From Paenibacillus sp. OK003 (GTDB lineage: Bacteria; Bacillota; Bacilli; Paenibacillales; Paenibacillaceae), in assembly GCF_900109515.1 (NCBI RefSeq), contig NZ_FOBD01000005.1:248001-312000 (forward strand): 64,000 nucleotides of DNA. The letters are read 5' to 3'. The translations under genes were made by a program, and so were the position numbers. Shown here one piece after another: positions 16,543 through 25,811 of this stretch (within the stretch, counting starts at the first letter, position 1; each line of letters begins with the position of its first letter). The notes beneath the pieces are model-generated. The model did no database searches. It was not told the origin of the DNA and saw only the letters and a list, made by a program, of their open reading frames with translations.

Positions 16543-16860
16543 GATCATTTGCAAGCGGGAAGGGTTCTCCCGGTAAATATGCTGATTTCTCTATCTGACT
16601 TGACCAGAATACAACTATGGAATATATTAGAAAAAGGTAGTGGTTCGATTCGAGATGATGACCATTTCGGCGAATCCCATAATGGAACGGCTTATGAGGG
16701 AAGCACCCGTAAGAGCAGGCAATACGCCTGACTTGCGGGTGCTTTTTTTGTCTTTTTGCCAGTGTGTTCATTAGGGAGCGTAAGGATCGTAATCGAGTCA
16801 CCGCACAGACACATCCAGCAGGTTCTAATTATCAATTCACATGGAAGGGAGCAGAAGAGA
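16543..16860. other. Intergenic stretch with the operon terminator
   Basis: Apart from the terminator at 16701-16749 nothing is seen until the ribosome site (AAGGGAG) of the coiled-coil gene at 16846. Confidence 0.5.
16701..16749 (+). terminator. Intrinsic terminator of the GntR/ABC operon
   Basis: AAGCACCCGTAAG pairs with CTTGCGGGTGCTT, enclosing a second CAGGC/GCCTG hairpin, and is followed by seven T residues. Confidence 0.92.
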
Positions 16861-17895
16861 ATGCAAACTGGAATTTTCGATGAAAATGCAAGTCATCAGG
16901 TGGGTCATTGTTCGTGTGCAACACCAATCAGGGAGCAAGGCATCAATGAGGGGGATGAAGACAAGCAACAGATCATGAACCAATCCCATATGAGGAGGAG
17001 CACGAAAAATCATAGTTTCATGAGCAACCTGAGCAACCGATACGGGTCACGCCCAAACCTTTGCGCTAACGTATGGACCCGTATGAGCCTGGGACTCATC
17101 ATCATATTCAGTATGAGTGTAATGTATTATTCCTCCGCTGCTGAAGCAGCGGGACTTGAGCTTGGCGTAACAGCCCAGAAGGCGTGGGAAACCGTGCTGA
17201 GCAAGGCTGATTCGCAGACCAAGTTGTCCCTGCAACGAGCGTACGAGAACGTAGGCAACTGGACGACTCAGGAACAAACTTGGGAACAAAAGATAAAGAC
17301 CATTCATGCCGCTAATAGCAAGGAGCTGGAACAATTACGTGTGGGTATAAGGCAAATCGATGATGCAAAGATCGCTGGTTTAACCGAAAAGGTAAAACAA
17401 ACCGAGGCCCGGTATGAGTCTTTGTTTGCTTTGTACAGTTCAGTGAATAGGCAGCTCGACGCCGCCAAAGCGATCAAAAACAAGGAATGGAGTGCGGCTA
17501 TTCGCACCCAAGCGGATACGTTGAAACCTGTTGTTCAGCTTGCCCGAGAAGACATTCGTTTCAAGAAAAAGGAGCTTGCCGAAGCCCGCAAACGAAAGAG
17601 TACAGAAGTGAAACGGTTGCGTACTTTACTGGTAGGAGCTGATCCGGTGAAGAAGCAGATTCAAACGGGCAAAAAACAGGCGAGCCTGTCGAAAGAGCGA
17701 TATTCAAACGCGTTGCAGCAGTTCAAACAGAGTACAAAACTAGGCCAGTCATCACGCGTATTAAGCTCGTTGAACTCCTTATCCGCAGTAGCGGAGAAAT
17801 GGGCTGGCTCCAAACAACATATCTATACACTTGAGCAGAAGGTAAGTGCTACCTACGCCAAAGTCAGTCAGGAACTGACCAAGAGACCGAAATAA
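16861..17895 (+). CDS. Secreted coiled-coil protein, function unknown
   Basis: A 344-residue protein. ATG 16861 follows AAGGGAG. An alternative start at 17020 would place the signal peptide nearer the N-terminus. The hydrophobic segment LGLIIIFSMSVMYYSS followed by AEAAG (about residues 78-98) looks like a signal peptide with cleavage after AEA. The mature part is almost wholly helical and rich in Lys, Gln, Ala and Glu, with heptad-like runs such as EARKRKSTEVKRLRTLL. It probably forms an extended coiled coil outside the cell. No enzyme motif is visible, and I do not recognise the family. No operon partner: nikR begins about 110 bases later. Confidence 0.72.
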   Translation: MQTGIFDENASHQVGHCSCATPIREQGINEGDEDKQQIMNQSHMRRSTKNHSFMSNLSNRYGSRPNLCANVWTRMSLGLIIIFSMSVMYYSSAAEAAGLELGVTAQKAWETVLSKADSQTKLSLQRAYENVGNWTTQEQTWEQKIKTIHAANSKELEQLRVGIRQIDDAKIAGLTEKVKQTEARYESLFALYSSVNRQLDAAKAIKNKEWSAAIRTQADTLKPVVQLAREDIRFKKKELAEARKRKSTEVKRLRTLLVGADPVKKQIQTGKKQASLSKERYSNALQQFKQSTKLGQSSRVLSSLNSLSAVAEKWAGSKQHIYTLEQKVSATYAKVSQELTKRPK

Positions 17896-18003
17896 AAGCG
17901 AGCTACATTATCCTTTTTGCCAGTACCAAGAAACAACAGTATAGTCGATGAGAAGACAGGACTGTGGTACACTCGAAGCAAACGAGGCGGCAGGAGGATA
18001 TGA

Positions 18004-18525
18004 ATGGCAGACAAAGAAGATTTGACCCGGTTCGGTGTGGCATTTCCCACGCCTCTGATCGAACAGTTTGACAGCTATATTGAAGAGCAGGGATACAAGA
18101 ACCGTTCGGAAGCTTTTCGTGATTTGGTCCGTAAAACATTGCTGGAGCCCTCTGCATTGCATTCCGAGCAGGATGTAGCTGGAACCATTGTGATGGTGTA
18201 TGACCACCATATCAGTGATCTTCCTATTCGGTTAATGGAGCTGCAGCACGAGGCACACCATGACATCATCTCCAATATGCATGTGCACCTGAACCATGAT
18301 CAGTGTTTGGAGGTCATTGCAGTGCGGGGCAACCTAGGACGATTGCGTCATCTGCATCAGCAGATCCAGGTTCAAAAAGGAGTACTGTATGCAGAGCTGT
18401 CCGTAACGTATGTGGATGAGCTCAACAAAATGGCAAGCCACCACAGTCCGCACAATCATGATCACAGCCAAAATCAACAAAGTCATCACCATCCTCACAA
18501 TTCTCCTGATTCTTCAACGGATTAA
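18004..18525 (+). CDS. nikR: Nickel-responsive regulator NikR with a His-rich tail
   Basis: A 173-residue ribbon-helix-helix regulator. The N-terminal RHH domain is TRFGVAFPTPLIEQFDSYI with KNRSEAFRDLVRK. The ACT-like domain carries the metal site: His in YDHHISDLP, then HVHLNHDQCLEVI with His-X-His and Cys (about residues 76, 87, 89 and 95 in E. coli numbering). The last 35 residues are an extension rich in His, Asn, Gln and Ser, able to bind more metal. E. coli NikR lacks such a tail. The start follows AGGAGG. It lies just upstream of the nickel-type transporter operon, from which a terminator separates it, and probably represses that operon when nickel is ample. Confidence 0.94.
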   Translation: MADKEDLTRFGVAFPTPLIEQFDSYIEEQGYKNRSEAFRDLVRKTLLEPSALHSEQDVAGTIVMVYDHHISDLPIRLMELQHEAHHDIISNMHVHLNHDQCLEVIAVRGNLGRLRHLHQQIQVQKGVLYAELSVTYVDELNKMASHHSPHNHDHSQNQQSHHHPHNSPDSSTD

Positions 18526-18833
18526 CTTTTAAAATTTCAAAAACCGATTCATTGGCTTTAGCCGACTTTGTCCATAGCACGTATGTAGAACAACAGATTA
18601 TTGGTCCATTACCGATAATCTGTTGTTCTTTTTGTTTTGTTATAATACCTAACTCGAAACACTGTATCATCTTCGGAACCCCCTGTTAATCTCATTTAAA
18701 TTCCCTGTAAATGAAAATAAATGGATTTTGAAGTTAAGTTTGTTGACACAATGAAACTGTTTTGTGCTACAATTTTCAAAAAAAGTAACACGGAATTAGA
18801 TTTTATCGTCAAAATTAAAGGGGGAACAGCATA
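18526..18833 (+). promoter_or_regulatory. nikR terminator and nik operon promoter region
   Basis: GAACAACAGATTAT (18587-18600) and its complement (18614-18627) followed by TTTTTGTTTTG form the nikR terminator. Downstream, TTGACA (18743-18748) and TACAAT (18768-18773), 19 bases apart, form a likely promoter for the nik genes. I could not find a clear GTATGA/TCATAC NikR box. Confidence 0.6.
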
Positions 18834-20480
18834 ATGCGCGGATTTTCATGGGGGAAACGACCAGTTAGAGCGGGAGTAGGAATTTTACTTATATGCACAG
18901 TTGGGCTGTCGGGATGTACACAGGGGACATCCTCAACAATAGAGAGCGTTCAGCAGGCAGCGGTTTCTCTTCCCAAAGACGAATTAGTGCTGGCTGTTGG
19001 CACGGAACCGGAAGGCGGATTTGATCCCACTACGGGCTGGGGACAGTACGGTTCACCGCTCTTTCAGAGCACTTTGCTGAAAAGGGATGCCAAACTTCAA
19101 CTGGTCAATGATCTGGCGACAGAGCATTCCGTCAGTGAAGATGGGCTGACTTGGACCGTCACACTCCGGGATGATGTAAAGTTCTCGGATGGTGAGCCAC
19201 TGACGGCCGAAGATGTCAGATTTACGTTTGAAACGGCTGCCAAGAGTGGTTCAGTCATCGATTTGACCAATATGGCTGATGTGGAAGCACCGGATACAAC
19301 AACTGTCGTCTTTACATTAAAGTCGCCGCAGTCCACGTTTATCAGTCTGCTGACTACACTCGGAATTGTGCCTGAGCACGCCTATGGTCCTGATTACGCC
19401 GAGCATCCGGTTGGGTCTGGTCCATACAAGCTGGTGCAATGGGATAAGGGTCAGCAGGCGATCGTCGAGGCTAACGAACAATATTACGGGAAAAAGTCCA
19501 CATTCCATAAACTGACGTTCCTCTATCTGGATGAGGATGCAGCCTTTGCAGCGGCGCAAGCCGGAACAGTCGATATTGCGGCAATCCCGGCGGCATTCAG
19601 TAAGCAGCAGGTAAGCGGCATGAAGCTGGAAACAGTGAAAACAGTTGATAACCGGGGCATCATGTTTCCGATGCAGCCCGCAGGCGCTAAGTCTGGTGAC
19701 GGCCTGCCGGCAGGCAATGATGTTACATCCGACATTTCTATTCGTAAGGCGGTAAATGTGGCGATTGATCGCACTGCATTGGTGGAGGGGGTACTGGAGG
19801 GTCATGGTCGTCCGGCCTACTCGGTCAGCGACGATCTGCCGTGGAGCAATTCGGATTCTGTATTTGCAGATGCGAATCCCGATGAAGCGAAGCAGATTTT
19901 GGCTGATGGCGGCTGGGCGGATACAGATGGTGACGGAATTGTCGAGAAGAACGGTACAAAGGCCGAGTTCAATCTGCTTTATTTTGCAGGGGATTTAACG
20001 AGACAGTCGTTGGCACTGGCTGCTGCGGATATGGTGGCCCAAGCGGGAATCCAGGTCAATGTGGAGGGGAAAAGCCGGGAAGAGACGAAAAAGCTGGCCT
20101 ATACCAATGCCGTATTATTTGGCTGGGGAAGTCATGATCCGCTTGAAACCTACAATCTCTACAGCAGTACCCATAAAGGTGAAGGATACTACAACACTGG
20201 ATTGTACAGCAACCCAACCGTGGACAACTGGATGCATCAAGCTCTCCGAGCGACAACGGAAGAAGAGGCACTGCCCTTCTGGCAGAAGGCGGAGTGGGAT
20301 GGATCGACAGGATTCAGTTACCAGGGCGATGCGCCATGGGCATGGCTGGTGAACATTGATCATCTGTATCTGGTGAAGAATAGTTTGAAAATCGGTGAAC
20401 AGCAGATCCATCCACATGGTCATGGGTGGCCTGTGACATCCAATCTGGAAGAATGGTCCTGGGATGAAGATTCGAAATAG
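18834..20480 (+). CDS. nikA: Nickel/peptide-type ABC substrate-binding lipoprotein
   Basis: A 548-residue lipoprotein of the SBP family 5 (OppA/NikA). The signal peptide ends in a lipobox at LSGCTQ (Cys near residue 28). The family pattern EHSVSEDGLTWTVTLRDDVKFSDGEPLTAEDVRFTFE is present near residues 97-133 (quoted here in parts: TWTVTLRDDVKFSDG; LTAEDVRFTFE). Near the C-terminus HPHGHGW is a possible metal-binding cluster. Its place after nikR and before two permeases and two ATPases supports nickel, or a nickel complex, as the substrate. A peptide or opine metallophore (Cnt type) is an alternative. The start follows AAAGGGGG. Confidence 0.86.
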   Translation: MRGFSWGKRPVRAGVGILLICTVGLSGCTQGTSSTIESVQQAAVSLPKDELVLAVGTEPEGGFDPTTGWGQYGSPLFQSTLLKRDAKLQLVNDLATEHSVSEDGLTWTVTLRDDVKFSDGEPLTAEDVRFTFETAAKSGSVIDLTNMADVEAPDTTTVVFTLKSPQSTFISLLTTLGIVPEHAYGPDYAEHPVGSGPYKLVQWDKGQQAIVEANEQYYGKKSTFHKLTFLYLDEDAAFAAAQAGTVDIAAIPAAFSKQQVSGMKLETVKTVDNRGIMFPMQPAGAKSGDGLPAGNDVTSDISIRKAVNVAIDRTALVEGVLEGHGRPAYSVSDDLPWSNSDSVFADANPDEAKQILADGGWADTDGDGIVEKNGTKAEFNLLYFAGDLTRQSLALAAADMVAQAGIQVNVEGKSREETKKLAYTNAVLFGWGSHDPLETYNLYSSTHKGEGYYNTGLYSNPTVDNWMHQALRATTEEEALPFWQKAEWDGSTGFSYQGDAPWAWLVNIDHLYLVKNSLKIGEQQIHPHGHGWPVTSNLEEWSWDEDSK

Positions 20481-20521
20481 AAACGCTACGGTAGCTTTAG
20501 CCTGAATTGGGGAGAGATTGG

Positions 20522-21517
20522 ATGGAGGACAGGATGGGATGGGCCAAATTTGTCGGATTTAAAATGCTGCGGCTGTTATCTTTGCTGGCAGGAGTCAGCG
20601 TGGTGTCTTTTATATTAATGCAGTTCTCTCCAGTGGACCCGGTGGAGGCTTACATTGGTGGAGATATGATCAGGGTGAGCGCAGAGCAGCGCAGTCTTAT
20701 TGAAGAACGTTGGGGGCTCAATGCTTCACCCGTAGAACGGCTGTTTACTTGGGGACAGGCACTGATTCAGGGCGATCTAGGAACATCAATGATCTATAGG
20801 CAGCCGGTTGCGGACATCATCCAGGAACGATTCATGAATTCTGTTGCTCTTATGGCGGTGGCATGGGTGTTATCCGGTCTGATTGGATTCGGTCTGGGCG
20901 TCGTTGCTGCCATGAAAAGGGATTCACGGCTGGATCGTCTGATCTGTTGGTACTGTTACACACTGGCTTCCACGCCTGTATTCTGGATCGCGCTGTTATT
21001 ACTCATGGTATTCGGTGTATGGCTTGGCTGGCTGCCAATCGGACTTGGTGTACCTGCGGGCATGGCAGCAGATCAAGTGACATGGGGAGATCGGGCCATG
21101 CACATGATTCTGCCTGCGCTGACGTTGAGTCTGACGGGCGTAGCCGCGATTGCCTTACATACCCGGCAGAAGCTCGTGGATGTGCTGGACTCCGATTATA
21201 TTCTTTTTGCGAGGGCACGAGGTGAGCGAGGTGTTCAACTGTTTCGTCGTCATGGGTTCAGACATGTGGTACTGCCAGCTTTGACGCTGCAATTTGCTTC
21301 ATTTAGTGAATTGTTCGGTGGAGCTGTGCTCGCGGAGCAAGTGTTTTCCTATCCCGGATTGGGGCAAGCAACAGTCCAGGCTGGATTACGCGGTGATGTG
21401 CCGCTGCTGCTGGGACTTGTGCTGTGTAGTGCGATATTTGTGTTTACAGGCAATATGCTGGCCGATATTCTGTACCGTATCATTGATCCGCGCATGAAGG
21501 AGGAGGCTATAGGATGA
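20522..21517 (+). CDS. nikB: Nickel-type ABC permease, NikB-like
   Basis: A 331-residue permease of the DppB/NikB family with about six helices. The N-terminal helix (LLSLLAGVSVVSFILMQFSPVDPVEAYIG) is quoted in part as SVVSFILMQFSPVDP. The EAA-like loop is in the ARARGERGVQLFRRHGFRHV region near residue 230. ATG 20522 is chosen because GGGGAG lies seven bases upstream. An in-frame TTG at 20507 is also possible. Its stop overlaps the nikC start by four bases. Confidence 0.9.
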   Translation: MEDRMGWAKFVGFKMLRLLSLLAGVSVVSFILMQFSPVDPVEAYIGGDMIRVSAEQRSLIEERWGLNASPVERLFTWGQALIQGDLGTSMIYRQPVADIIQERFMNSVALMAVAWVLSGLIGFGLGVVAAMKRDSRLDRLICWYCYTLASTPVFWIALLLLMVFGVWLGWLPIGLGVPAGMAADQVTWGDRAMHMILPALTLSLTGVAAIALHTRQKLVDVLDSDYILFARARGERGVQLFRRHGFRHVVLPALTLQFASFSELFGGAVLAEQVFSYPGLGQATVQAGLRGDVPLLLGLVLCSAIFVFTGNMLADILYRIIDPRMKEEAIG

Positions 21518-22497
21518 AACAGACATTAGAACGTCCCTCCCGGCCTGAGGCTCAGACTGCACAGCATCTGAAAGTTAACTCTCCCAAAAGTGAGGCGGGG
21601 AACAAGAGGAATTGGAGGCCAGTACATCCACGTACTCATGGTGGGAAAGGTTATTCAGGTGGCGGTATTCCTCGTTTTCGTAATCCGCGCAAATGGGCGA
21701 TGATCTGGGGTGGCCTAGGTGTGATCTGGATTGCCACCGTGTGGCTGACAGGCAGACTGCTTCCCGCAGAATCGACGCTGACCTCCTTGATGGATCGGAA
21801 TCTGGCTCCGGCCTGGGCACATCCTTTCGGTACAGATTGGCTGGGAAGAGATATGTTTATGCGCACATTGAAAGGATTGGCAACGAGCATTCAGGTGGGG
21901 TTACTCGCGGCTTGTGGCGGCGGACTTATCGCTCTTTTACTGGGTCTTGCTGCTGCTTCAGGGAGAGCTGCGGACCGGGTCATTTCATGGATCATTGACC
22001 TCTTTCTGAGTGTTCCCCACTTGGTATCGCTGGTGATGCTGGCTTTTGTGTTCGGTGGAGGTTTGCCTGGGGTGGCGTTAGCCATTGCCCTGACCCATTG
22101 GCCGAATCTGGCCCGCATTGTAAGGGCAGAGATGATTCAACTGAGATCAGCCGAGTATATTCATATCTCACGCAGATTGGGCCATTCGCGAATGTGTATT
22201 GCGGTGCAGCACATGCTGCCCCATCTGATCCCGCAGCTGTTCGTGGGAGTGCTGCTGATCTTCCCTCATGCCATTCTGCATGAGGCAGCGATTACGTTTC
22301 TGGGGCTGGGGCTGTCGCCGCAGCAGCCAGCCATCGGAATTATTTTATCAGAGTCGATGCGATATTTGTCCGCAGGGATGTGGTGGTTGGCTTTTTTCCC
22401 AGGGCTCGCATTGTTGTTGGTTGTTCGTGCGTTTGATGTGTTGGGCGGTAGTCTGAAGACATTAACGGGAACCGGCAGTTCAAGGGAGGTGATGTAG
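21514..22497 (+). CDS. nikC: Nickel-type ABC permease, NikC-like
   Basis: A 327-residue permease of the DppC/NikC family. The first 60 residues are basic and Gly/Pro-rich and probably cytosolic, longer than in E. coli NikC. Then come AHPFGTDWLGRDMFMRTLKG, the usual entry to the DppC transmembrane domain, and ISRRLGHSRMCIAVQHMLPH, the coupling loop. The start overlaps nikB by ATGA. Together with NikB it forms the channel. Confidence 0.9.
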   Translation: MKQTLERPSRPEAQTAQHLKVNSPKSEAGNKRNWRPVHPRTHGGKGYSGGGIPRFRNPRKWAMIWGGLGVIWIATVWLTGRLLPAESTLTSLMDRNLAPAWAHPFGTDWLGRDMFMRTLKGLATSIQVGLLAACGGGLIALLLGLAAASGRAADRVISWIIDLFLSVPHLVSLVMLAFVFGGGLPGVALAIALTHWPNLARIVRAEMIQLRSAEYIHISRRLGHSRMCIAVQHMLPHLIPQLFVGVLLIFPHAILHEAAITFLGLGLSPQQPAIGIILSESMRYLSAGMWWLAFFPGLALLLVVRAFDVLGGSLKTLTGTGSSREVM

Positions 22498-22499
22498 AC

Positions 22500-23456
22500 A
22501 TGGCACTTCTTGAAGTGGATGAAGTATCGGTTTCGTTCCGGCGTGCTCGGGGATGGTTTGGGCACGAGGAGAACCGTGTTATTCAGGATATGACTCTGTC
22601 TGTCAATGAAGGGGAGATTGTCGCCGTCGTAGGGGCAAGTGGATCAGGCAAAAGTGTGCTGGCGCAGGCGATCATAGGCATTCTTCCTGCCAATGCGACG
22701 ATAGAAGGCCGGATTAGCTATGCAGGCGAACCCTTGACCATGGATCGGCAGCTTCATCTGCGTGGAGATGAACTGGTGTACATTCCGCAATCGGTCAGTT
22801 ATTTGGACCCGCTGTTGAAGGTGGGCAGGCAGGTTCAACCCGTAAGCCAAAAGACAGGGCGCAAGCAAGGATCGACGCACCGATCCACGATGCAAAAGGC
22901 AGAGCAGGAACTGACGGGACGCTATGGATTGCCTCAGGGAACGTCGGGCAAATATCCGTTTGAGCTGTCAGGTGGCATGGCACGTCGGGTGTTGATGGCA
23001 ACGGCCACCTCTGGTGCTCCGAAACTCATTATTGCAGATGAGCCAACACCTGGCATCCATCCCGAAGTGCTGGCTGAAACGATGAAGCATTTTCGTCAAC
23101 TGGCCAATGAAGGGGTCGGCATTCTTTGGATTACCCATGATATTACGACTGCCTTGACGGCAGCAGACCGCATATCCGTATTTTACGCAGGCTCCAATGT
23201 GGAGACGGCACAGGCTTGTGATTTTACGGGAAAGGGCGAAAGATTAAGACATCCATACACGAAAGCGCTCTGGAACGCGTTGCCACAAAATGATTTTCAA
23301 CCTCTGTCTGGAACCCAGCCTGTAGCAGGTCGACAGCGGGTAGAAGGATGCTCATTTGCACCACGCTGCATCGGAGCGACCACGGCTTGCACGAACGAAC
23401 GTCCTGAGCTGCGCAAGGTCCGAGGCGGGGAAGTGAGGTGCATCCATGCCACTTGA
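22500..23456 (+). CDS. nikD: Nickel-type ABC ATPase, NikD-like
   Basis: A 318-residue ATPase. Walker A is GASGSGKSV (about residue 46), the signature is LSGGMARRVL, Walker B LIIADEPTPG follows, and the switch His is in WITHDITTAL. The C-terminal oligopeptide/dipeptide-transporter tail has the Cys cluster region CSFAPRCIGATTACT typical of DppD/NikD. ATG 22500 lies two bases after the nikC stop. It overlaps nikE by 11 bases. Confidence 0.92.
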   Translation: MALLEVDEVSVSFRRARGWFGHEENRVIQDMTLSVNEGEIVAVVGASGSGKSVLAQAIIGILPANATIEGRISYAGEPLTMDRQLHLRGDELVYIPQSVSYLDPLLKVGRQVQPVSQKTGRKQGSTHRSTMQKAEQELTGRYGLPQGTSGKYPFELSGGMARRVLMATATSGAPKLIIADEPTPGIHPEVLAETMKHFRQLANEGVGILWITHDITTALTAADRISVFYAGSNVETAQACDFTGKGERLRHPYTKALWNALPQNDFQPLSGTQPVAGRQRVEGCSFAPRCIGATTACTNERPELRKVRGGEVRCIHAT

Positions 23457-24048
23457 GGTTAGTGATGCAGGGTATCGTTATGGTAAAGAAGCTTGGGTAT
23501 TTCAAAATATAAGTATGGAAGTACAGCAGGGGGAAGTCGTTGGCTTGTGGGGGCCCAGTGGCTGTGGCAAAACAAGTCTTGGACGTATCCTTGCAGGGTA
23601 TGTGGAACCGATCGCAGGTCAAGTGCTGCTGGATGGGAAGCCGCGCCCCAAAGCCGGAGCCTGTCCGGTTCAGCTGGTATTCCAGCATCCGGAGAAAGCG
23701 GTGAATCCACGCTGGCGGATGCGCCGTGTCTTGAAGGAAGCCATGATCGAGGATCAGGAGCTGCTCAATGACTTGGGTATCCAGACGAATTGGCTGGATC
23801 GAAGGCCCGGTGAGTTGTCAGGCGGAGAATTGCAACGATTCTGCGTTGCACGTGCACTCGGCACAGCAACTCGTTACGTGATCGCTGATGAGATGACCAC
23901 CATGCTGGATGCGATCACACAGGCGCAGATCTGGCATACCGTGATGAATATCGCGCGTCAGCGTAACCTGGGACTGTTGATCATCAGCCATGATCGGGAG
24001 TTACTGGACAGGTTATGCGATCGGATTGTGCAGATGCCAACCTCATAA
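23446..24048 (+). CDS. nikE: Nickel-type ABC ATPase, NikE-like, short
   Basis: A 200-residue ATPase. Walker A is GPSGCGKTS, the signature LSGGELQRFCVARAL and Walker B YVIADEMTTMLD with ISHDREL as H-loop. It is about 60 residues shorter than E. coli NikE, because it ends right after the core domain (DRIVQMPTS). All catalytic motifs are present, so it is probably active. It is the last gene of the nik operon and is followed by a hairpin terminator. Confidence 0.9.
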   Translation: MPLEVSDAGYRYGKEAWVFQNISMEVQQGEVVGLWGPSGCGKTSLGRILAGYVEPIAGQVLLDGKPRPKAGACPVQLVFQHPEKAVNPRWRMRRVLKEAMIEDQELLNDLGIQTNWLDRRPGELSGGELQRFCVARALGTATRYVIADEMTTMLDAITQAQIWHTVMNIARQRNLGLLIISHDRELLDRLCDRIVQMPTS

Positions 24049-24077
24049 CTTACGGGGTATAAACCGTTTTCCGATAT

Positions 24078-24146
24078 AAAAGGGGTGTCCGAGTAGTCCA
24101 TCATGAACATGAATCATGGATTTGACTACAGGGACAGCCCCTTTTG
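24078..24146 (+). terminator. Terminator of the nik operon
   Basis: AAAAGGGGTGTCC (24078-24090) pairs with GGGACAGCCCCTTTTG (24131-24146), and an inner GTAGTCCAT stem extends it. The T-run is short. Confidence 0.7.
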
Positions 24147-24268
24147 CAATTTTACCGAAATCAGCGCTTTAATGAAACGAGCGCGGGTTATTAGACGAAA
24201 TTTTAGTTTCGTTGTTGGAACGAATTGTAGACACCTTATGCCCGATTCGTTAACGTCTTCAATGTACT

Positions 24269-25480
24269 TTAAACGTAATTCAACTTATTGTCCGACAGCC
24301 TGCCCACCAGCACAGACAATCTGCGCATGGCTTCTTCTACCGTGGAACGTGGGCAGGCCACATTCATGCGCATAAATCCTGTGCCTTCTGCTCCGAAGAT
24401 ACTTCCATCATTGAAGGCGAGTCCTGCTTCCTTGAGCAGCATCGTACACAGCTGCGCATGCGGAATATTCAGCTTCCGGAAATCCATCCACAGCAGGTAA
24501 GTCGCATCTGGAAGCCGAATTCCGATTTGCGGCATATGCTCTGCGACATACTGCTGCACGTATTCCATATTTCCGCGGATATAAGCAAGACAGTTATCCA
24601 GCCATTCTTCAGCGCCGTTGTATGCCGCTTCGGCTGCTTCTGCTCCCAGCGTGCTGATGTTGGCAAGACCCATCGTTTTCACGCCCTGCATGAATGATTC
24701 CCGCAGCTTGGCATTTGAAATGATGATATTGGAGGTGCATAGACCTGGAATGTTGAACGTTTTGCTTGGTGCAGTACAGATAATGCTGAGATCAGCGACA
24801 GCTTCAGAAATAAGGGCCAGCGGAGTATGCTCACCGCGTTCGTGGACCAGATCGGCATGAATCTCATCCGAAACGATGAGTACGTTATATTGCACGCAGA
24901 GTGCAGCAAGGCTTTGAAGTTCTTCACGAGTCCATACCCGTCCAACCGGGTTGTGAGGACTGCACAGAATTAACATTTTGACCCGACCCGTCTTCAGGCA
25001 GGATTCCAGATGCTCCAAATCCATGTAATAATGTCCATCGTTCTCCACCAACGGATTGGTCATCAGTTCTCTGCCTTGACCGCGTACCACATCATAGAAG
25101 GGTGCATACACCGGAGTCTGAATTACTACTGCATCTCCCGGTTCGGTGAACCGTTGTACAGCAATGCTGAGTGCAGGCACAATACCTGGGGTGAATACAA
25201 CCCATGCATCGTTAATGCTCCAGTTGTGACGTCGCTCCATCCATCCCGATAGTGCTGCGTGATACGCATCTGTTCGCACTGTATAGCCAAAAATCCCATG
25301 TTCCATTCGAGTCTTCAACGCTTGAATGACCGATGGTGGAGCGGCGAAATCCATATCAGCAACCCACATGGGGAGCGCATCTGTGACCCCAAAAATCTCC
25401 TCAAGTGCATCCCATTTCTCTGATCCCGTGCAGAGTCGATTAATCGGCTCGTCAAATGTATGATTATTGTTCTTGCTCAT
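24269..25480 (-). CDS. patB: MalY/PatB-family aminotransferase (C-S lyase)
   Basis: A 403-residue PLP enzyme of fold type I. Marks of the PatB/MalY branch are the N-terminal WDALEEIFGVTDALPMWVADMDF (quoted in part: LPMWVADMDF), the ILCSPHNPVGRVW Asn, SDEIHADLV with the PLP-contacting Asp, and the Schiff-base Lys in CTAPSKTFNIPGL. PatB of B. subtilis is a cystathionine beta-lyase/cystathionase and MalY acts similarly, so the likely reaction is beta-elimination from cystathionine or cystine. The start follows AAGGGGG. It is a single gene. Confidence 0.9.
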   Translation of the reverse strand: MSKNNNHTFDEPINRLCTGSEKWDALEEIFGVTDALPMWVADMDFAAPPSVIQALKTRMEHGIFGYTVRTDAYHAALSGWMERRHNWSINDAWVVFTPGIVPALSIAVQRFTEPGDAVVIQTPVYAPFYDVVRGQGRELMTNPLVENDGHYYMDLEHLESCLKTGRVKMLILCSPHNPVGRVWTREELQSLAALCVQYNVLIVSDEIHADLVHERGEHTPLALISEAVADLSIICTAPSKTFNIPGLCTSNIIISNAKLRESFMQGVKTMGLANISTLGAEAAEAAYNGAEEWLDNCLAYIRGNMEYVQQYVAEHMPQIGIRLPDATYLLWMDFRKLNIPHAQLCTMLLKEAGLAFNDGSIFGAEGTGFMRMNVACPRSTVEEAMRRLSVLVGRLSDNKLNYV

Positions 25481-25811
25481 TGCTTAAATCCCCCTTGAAA
25501 TCCGTTCCTTCGACTACAATCGACAGATTATTATCTTATAAATTTGATGATTTCGCAACTTGTAACCAGCAGATGGATTCCATTTTGTATGGGGCTGCAT
25601 CCAGGACTTTATTCATGTAATAACAATGATTCGAGCGTGCGTAAAGCAAAATGAATGAAACGACTAATTTTGTGCGGCGCTGGTCCTGTTTTTCTATTAA
25701 ATCATGTACAAGCTCTCGCCAGATGGTATTATGATTCCAAGCTTTGGTTTAACAACGAAGCAGCAACCGTACATAAATTTCGGTAATAGAGACAATCAGG
25801 AGGGACTTTGG
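25481..25811. other. Divergent intergenic region
   Basis: The region holds the ribosome sites of the two divergent genes. I see no riboswitch or T-box. An open frame begins at 25704, but the signal peptide and ribosome site of the next gene point to ATG 25812. Confidence 0.45.

Noticed and set aside
18526-18833. A NikR operator upstream of the nik operon
   Set aside because: No pair of GTATGA/TCATAC half-sites with the right spacing could be found by eye.
10939-24252. Shared word CGATTCGTTA at 10939 and 24243 as a repeat family
   Set aside because: Only ten bases match and the flanks do not align convincingly.
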